The position numbers were made by a program, and so were the translations under genes. Positions 32,646-37,500 of a stretch of 37,500 nt of DNA are shown here, piece by piece (the stretch's first letter is position 1; every line of letters starts with the position of its first letter). Below the pieces are notes generated by a model that searched no databases, was not told where the DNA came from, and saw only the letters and a list, made by a program, of their open reading frames with translations. This stretch comes from Mesostigma viride. Its lineage: Eukaryota; Streptophyta; Mesostigmatophyceae; Mesostigmatales; Mesostigmataceae. The stretch lies in the NCBI GenBank assembly GCA_009746045.1, contig RPFO01001400.1, positions 327,501 to 365,000 on the forward strand. Direction: 5' to 3'.

Positions 32646-33670
32646 GTGGAGGGAGCAGGGGAGCCGGCTGGTTGCTTTCATTCCTTTTGAACATGCCTCC
32701 CTGTGGGAGGATCACCGCTGGTGGCATGTAGGTTTGCTTGCCACATGCATCCATGCCTTGGTGGCATGTAGGTTTGCATGCCACATGCATCCATTGCTTG
32801 GTGGCATGTAGGTTTGCTTGCCACATGCATCCATGCCTTGGTGGCATGTAGGTTTGCATGCCACATGCATCCATTGCTTGGTGGCATGTAGGTTTGCTTG
32901 CCACATGCATCCATGCCTTGGTGGCATGTAGGTTTGCATGCCACATGCATCCATTGCTTGGTGGCATGTAGGTTTGCATGCCCAGTGCATCCATTGCTTG
33001 GTGGCAAGCCACACGTTCGCCCTCTGCTATCCCACAGATGCATCGTTGTTGGTCAAAGTGCTCCTACGGAGGCATGAAAGGCTGGCACTGCAGGCCCGTG
33101 CAATCAGAGTTGCTCCGAGTGCCAGTGGGGACAACGGACAGCCCCACAACGTACTCACAATTCAACCCCGTTGGTTTGCCTTGCGAAGCTGGAGCAATAT
33201 AGAGACTGACATGGTAAGGTGCATATCTGTAGAGCAGCTCTGCAGAGACAACTATTCCTGGACGCATGGCGGCCCAACGTCGTGTGAGGACTAGAGCAGT
33301 TGTTTGAGAGGCGCGAAGACCACAGAACCCGCGTGGCTGTCTGTAGGAAGGCCTGCATGGAGGAACAACGGCGAACGCACAGGGGGCTGACCGGGTGGCG
33401 TTTAGAAAGGGACAGCATGTTATATCTGTAGAGCAGCCGTGACATCGAAATCTGTAGAGCTGAGAACGCACTAGTGGGCATGCCAGTATAATCGGCAACT
33501 CTCGGAATTCTGCAATTTTTTCTTGCGTCGCTTCATTCCTGCTGCATATGTAAAGGACTGCAGTAGTGATTTTCATGTAGTTGCAAGGATATTTGTGGTT
33601 AGCTAGACCACGGGCAAACTGACAGTCCACTTATGTTGAGGACAGTCATAATTACAAGAGCTAGTGAGAT
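32646..33670. other. 3' flank of the RRM gene, including 40-bp repeats
   Basis: Presumed 3' UTR and intergenic sequence. After the 40-bp repeats (32721-33000), 33010-33670 has no recognised gene; a 188-codon minus ORF (33064-33630) lacks known motifs. A TGTAA motif, the usual polyadenylation signal in green algae, occurs at 33549-33553, but its use is not shown. Confidence 0.4.
32721..33000. repeat. 40-bp tandem repeat with internal hairpin, 7 copies
   Basis: Seven 40-bp units starting at 32721, 32761, 32801, 32841, 32881, 32921 and 32961. They alternate between two types (ttgcttgccac...atgccttg and ttgcatgccac...attgcttg), so the true unit is an 80-bp dimer. In the second type GTGGCATG and CATGCCAC form a perfect 8-bp stem with an 8-nt loop. 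It starts 75 bp after the stop codon. Confidence 0.92.
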
Positions 33671-35590
33671 ATTGAATTGAATTGAATTGAATTGAATTGT
33701 AACATAACTCCGTTGGGAGTATATGTAGCACATAGCCCTTGAGAGGGGGCATATGGCCTATCATACATCCTAAGCTACTTCCTGCAAGGGTGGGGATGTA
33801 AAGGACCCTTGCTCTAGGTGCACCAGGGCACTTGCATCCCCATGATCTTCAAGCTATGCCCAGCGAAGGGGGAGCCTGTCATGGGGGGGAAGATCAGCAT
33901 AGCTATACAAAGGCTAGGGCATGGCGTCTCAGCAGAGAGTTACTCCCTGCATGGGCACAACATAGCTAAATAAAGCTAGGCATCATCTGGAGTGTGGCAC
34001 ATCATAGGCACACATGTACATGATTAAATAAAGCGTGTGGCTTAGCTAGGATAGTGCCTCTAGGAGGCGTACATGTACATGGCCACGGTCTATCTATTCT
34101 ACACTACTACTGCTGTATTCCCCTAAGCTGGGGCGTCTGGAGTCGTTGGGGCCGCGGGGGTCGCCTGCCAGGGCTTGTGGCCGACGTAGATGGCCGCCCC
34201 CTTCCAGTACACCGGCTGCCCCGCCTTGGTCTGCCGGAGCTGGAGGTAGGTGGGCCATAGCTCCCGTCGCCGTTGTTGCTGCGCCAGGGTCAAGTCGTCG
34301 TCAAGGGTGAAGAGAGTCTTCTCGAGCCGCTTGCGGCGTCGGAGAAAAGAAATCTTGTCCGCCGGGGTCTTAAAGGTGAGAAGGAGCGGGGGCGGCCCTG
34401 CCTTACCCCGCGCGCGGGGAAGGCGGTGGGCGACCAGGTCGATCTCACCAGTAAGGCCCATGCGACTAAGAATTTCTCTCTCAAACGCACGTGCAAGCTT
34501 CTCGGAATTCTCACCTTCCTCCATGTCGAGGTTCTTGACAATGACGTTAAGGCTGCGCTTGGCAAGCTCGGCCTCCTCGCGGAGGTCAAGCGTCTGCCGC
34601 TGGAGCTGGGCTGCGACGGCGGAGGTGGTGGAGGTGGTGTGCTGCTTAAGCATGTCCGCCCAGGTCGTGATGGGAGGAGCATCGCCGGCCAGGCCAGCAG
34701 AGGCTGGCTTGGCGGCAATGTCCTTCACCGCCTGGGCGGTGAGGCCCGCGGTGTTCTGCAGGACCTCGATAGCGATGGCATTATCCTTAAGACGTTGGTC
34801 AATGTCGCGGAGCTGGGCGGTGATGGAGTCGGTGGAGGCGGAGGGGGGGGGGTGGAGGCGAGGAGGGTGGCGGTGGCGGTGGGGATGGTGGGGAGCTCAG
34901 CAGCCAGCGTGCGACCCACAGCTGCCACATCTGCAGCTAGGGGCGTCACGTGCTGTGAGATGGTTTCTTGGAGGTGGAGGAGGAAGGTGGATTCGGTCAA
35001 GGGGGAGGGGGTCCAGAGGTCCGTGACAGAGCGGTCAAGGATGGAAAAGAGGGCGGCGAGCTGAAGACGGGGGCGAGACCAGCGGGCCAGGTTCTCAGGT
35101 CGGTGAGTAAACCGGCCGTCAGGTCCAGTGCGGAGGCGGTAATGGCTGTGAAGGCGCTGGCACAGGTCGAAAATGGAGGCGTATGACCCATAAAACACGA
35201 GCTCCAGTATCTTGATGGGTGGCATGTCGAAAAAGCCGGGTCTGGCACCGTCGAAGGTGGAAAATAACCCGTCAACGTCAAAGTCGCGCTCAGACCAGCT
35301 TGGTTCGGTTGGGCGGCTGCGTTTTGGCTCGGGCGAGGCTGAGGGCGAGGCAGGAAGCCCGGGAGGGTGCTGGGCGACAACCAGTGCGCGACTAGGGTCA
35401 CCACCGCCTTCCGGCCCTGATGGCGAAGCTGCAGCCGGAGCTGCAGACGTATTTTCATTGCCGAGCGCAGCCGTCAGGCTGCGTTGCGTCGATGGGCGTT
35501 TGCTCATCGTATATTGCGTAATAGCGTCGGAAAATTATATCAGCATGTGCGTCGTAGAAAGACGCGTCGATTGTGATATTCACGGCTAAA
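33671..35590 (-). mobile_element. ORF1-only L1-like element, copy A
   Basis: Minus-strand element. Its 5' part lies near or above 35507, followed by the ORF1-like reading frame (35507-34123), about 430 bp of 3' UTR, the 3' hairpin ACTCCCAACGGAGT (complement of 33707-33720) and a (TTCAA)n tail (33672-33698). There is no room for a reverse transcriptase ORF between ORF1 and the tail. The 3' UTR matches copy B and the fragment at 6885-7260. The 5' boundary is not defined. Confidence 0.7.
34123..35507 (-). pseudogene. L1 ORF1-like nucleic-acid-binding protein, one frameshift (copy A)
   Basis: In L1 elements ORF1p trimerises, coats the element RNA and acts as a chaperone. From ATG 35507 (MSKRPSTQRSLTAALGN) the frame runs through a Pro/Ser-rich N-terminus and a helical region. 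It breaks at a homopolymer near 34851-34860 (G-run on plus), then continues as QLRDIDQRLKDNAIAIEVLQ (coiled-coil-like). Next is an RRM-like block (SLNVIVKNLDMEEGENSEKL, AHRLPRARGK, PPLLLTFKTPADKISFLRRR) and a C-terminal domain (LAQQQRRRELWPTYLQLRQT, VYWKGAAIYVGHKPW). The order coiled coil, RRM, CTD is that of L1 ORF1p (Transposase_22 type). About 460 codons in all. The break may be real decay or a homopolymer error. Confidence 0.7.
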
Positions 35591-35842
35591 TTCGGTGCTC
35601 AAACGTGAAAGTTATGAGCTCCGCCGTCAGCCATGGCTACCTCGTGGCTCGTGGCTCGTCGGCATAGTGAGATATGGATGAATGGTATTTTGGCTACGTT
35701 GAGTAAGTACTTGCGCGTCATGCGCAGAGGCATGCCGCGGTGCACGGAGTACTATGCTATCTCAATATAAAATAAGCTAATCTATAAACTATGCTAATCT
35801 CATTAAAAAATAATTACACGAAAGTTACAAATATCGTCTGCA
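35591..35842. other. Spacer between the two ORF1-only elements
   Basis: May include the 5' UTR of copy A. AT-rich toward 35842, with no gene. Ends where the (TTAA)n tail of copy B begins (35843-35860). Confidence 0.4.
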
Positions 35843-37500
35843 TTAATTAATTAATTAATTATCAACATCACTCCGTTGGGAGTAGATGTAGCACATAGCC
35901 CTGAGAAGGGGCATATGGCTTTTAATACATTCTAGGCTACTTCATGCAAGGGTGGGAATGTAAGCTACCCCTGCTCTAGGTGCACCAGGGCACCCGCACC
36001 CTCATGGTCTATCACGCTATGCCCGGGTAAGGGGGGAGCATGCCTGTGAGGGGGAAGATCATCATGGCTATACAAAAACTAGAGCGTGGCATCTCAGCAG
36101 AGAGCAGCTCTCTGCATGGGCACAGCATTACTAAATAAAACTAGGCATCGTCTGGAGTGTGGCTCATCATAGGCACACATGTACATGACTAAAAAGGCTA
36201 GGCCTAAGCTGGTATAGTGCCTGTAGTAGGCGGGCATGTACAAGGCCACTGTCTAACTATTCTACACTACTGCTGTATTCCCCTAGGCTGGGGCTGGAGT
36301 TGCTGGGGCCGCGGTGGTCGAGGGGGTCGCTTGCCAGGGCTTGTGGCCGACGTAGATGGCCGCCCCCTTCCAGTACACCGGCTGGCCGGCGCCTTGGTCT
36401 GCCGGAGCTGGATGTAGGTCGGCCATAGCTCCCGTCGCCGTTGTTGCTGTGCCAGGGTCAAGTCGTCGTCCACGGTGAAGGGAGTATTCGCGAGCCGCTT
36501 GCGGCGTCTGAGAAACGAAATCTTGTCCGCTGGGCTATCAAAGATGAGAAGAAGCGGAGGCGCCCCTGCCTTACCCCGCGCGCGGGGGAGGCGGTGGGCG
36601 GTCAGCTTGATCTCACCAAGAAGGCCCATGCGTGCAAGGATTTTGCTCTCAAACGCACGTGCAAGCTTCTCGGAATTCTCACCTTCTTCCATGTCCAAGT
36701 TCTTGAGTATGGCGTTGAGGCTGCGCTTGGCGAGCTCGGCCTCCTCGCGGAGGTCAAGCGTCTGCCGCTGGAGCTGGGCTGCGACGGCGGAGGTGGTGGA
36801 GGTGGTATGTTGCTTAAGCATGTCCGCCCAGGTCGTGATGGGAGGAGCATCGCCGGCCGGGCCAGCCGAGGCTGGCTTGGCGGCAATGTCCTTCACTGCC
36901 TGGGCGGTGAGGGCTGCTGTGTTCTGCAAGACCTCGATAGCGATTGCATTATCCTTGAGGCGCTGGTCGATGTCGCGGAGCTGGGCGGTGATGGAGTCGG
37001 AGGAGGGGATGGCGGCGGTGGAGGAGGCGAGGAGGGTGGATGTGGCGGTGGAAATGGTGGAGAGGAGGGGGAGCTCGGCAGCCAACGTGCTGCCCATGGC
37101 CGCCACATCTGCAGCGATGGGGGCCACGTGCTGCTCGAGGGCCTCCTTGAGGAGTGAGCGGATGGAGGCTTCGGTTAGGGTGGTGGTGAGGGGCTTTGGG
37201 GGCCAAAGCTCCTCGATGGAGCGTCCAAGGAGGGAAAAGAGGGCGAATTGCTGAATGTGGGGGCGGCGGGCGTTGGGGACGGCCCTGTCGAAATCGCGCC
37301 TGTGAAGGGAGGCATCGACAAGGCGACCTTGGTGGGAAAGCTGCTTGCATAGTTCTATAAGAGAGGCACGCGTCCCGAAAAACACGTAGCCCAGGATGCG
37401 TTCGGGTGTGAGCTCAGTTGTCAAAAAAGCCGGGCTGGCTGGCGTCAAAGTCGTACTCGTCCAGCAGCCCGTCAGGGCGACTGCGCTTGGGTTCGGGCGA
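35843..37500 (-). mobile_element. ORF1-only L1-like element, copy B (runs off the window)
   Basis: Same orientation and organisation as copy A: ORF1-like frame, about 390-bp 3' UTR clearly similar to copy A (ctaggtgcaccagggcac, ctcagcagagag, tctggagtgtgg, cataggcacacatgtacatg), hairpin ACTCCCAACGGAGT (complement of 35870-35883) and a (TTAA)n tail (35843-35860) instead of (TTCAA)n. No RT ORF lies between ORF1 and tail. The 5' end lies beyond 37500. Confidence 0.7.
36267..37500 (-). pseudogene. L1 ORF1-like protein, copy B, partial and frameshifted
   Basis: Open from about 37430 down to 36267 with the same domains as copy A: IDQRLKDNAIAIEVLQNTAA coiled coil, SLNAILKNLDMEEGENSEKL, AHRLPRARGKAGAPPLLLIF, then AQQQRRRELWPTYIQLRQTK. 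Two lesions are seen. An A6 run (37423-37428 on plus) puts SPEPKRSRPDGLLDEYDFD, at the window edge, in another frame. A 2-bp insertion near 36385 sends the C-terminus into a Pro/Arg-rich frame. The two copies therefore carry different frameshifts. Confidence 0.7.

Noticed and set aside
32721-33000. Regular 40-bp repeats as a possible CRISPR array
   Set aside because: There are no unique spacers; units are directly tandem and in a eukaryotic gene flank.
33064-33630. 188-codon minus ORF downstream of the RRM gene
   Set aside because: No motif or start context; partly overlaps small repeats (tctgtagagcag).

Overview
This is nuclear DNA from a eukaryote, most likely a green microalga (Chlorophyta) or another GC-rich alga. 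The evidence is one gene with many introns, GT-AG boundaries and mostly GTGNG-type donors (gtgcgt, gtgagt, gtgggt) with NCAG acceptors. The sequence also has GC-rich codon use, very heavy microsatellite and minisatellite loads in introns, and L1-type LINE fragments. No bacterial operons, tRNA or rRNA genes, or CRISPR arrays were seen. The species cannot be named from the sequence.

Layout. Positions 1-10400 are gene-poor repeat DNA. They hold a 2-kb (CCCAT)n array inside a dispersed repeat whose unexpanded relative lies at 8032-8185, a 1.2-kb (CCAT)n array, two head-to-tail 5'-truncated LINE copies on the minus strand (4342-6760, one with the reverse-transcriptase YADD motif), a 3'-end fragment of a second element family (6885-7260), a LINE tail on the plus strand (7545-7660), and a frameshifted plus-strand LINE C-terminus with a zinc-finger (zf-RVT-like) signature (8657-9495). 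Positions 10414-32645 are covered by one plus-strand gene, reconstructed here as 14 exons (about 1,291 aa). It encodes an RNA-binding protein with two clear tandem RRMs, a probable degenerate N-terminal RRM, a Gly/Pro/Met-rich middle and a Gln/Ala-rich C-terminus. The RRM pair most resembles RAVER (PTB-binding ribonucleoprotein) proteins. Almost every intron carries its own tandem repeat, including a 1-kb (TTCGT)n array and long CU tracts. In intron 13, a 45-bp minisatellite repeats the end of exon 13 together with its 5' splice site 24 times. Positions 33670-37500 hold two minus-strand, head-to-tail copies of a retroelement that encodes an L1-ORF1-like protein but has no reverse transcriptase ORF before its 3' end.

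How the parts relate. The RT-bearing LINEs and the ORF1-only elements share a short 3'-terminal motif with a hairpin (stem ACTCC/GGAGT, loop CAAC in the element RNA) followed by a simple-repeat tail. This suggests that one RT mobilises several families. In the gene, tandem duplication has multiplied splice donors (exons 8 and 13) and a microexon-like segment (exon 9), so repeat expansion may be altering the gene's splicing. Exon boundaries are inferred from frame and splice-site logic only; no transcript data were available.
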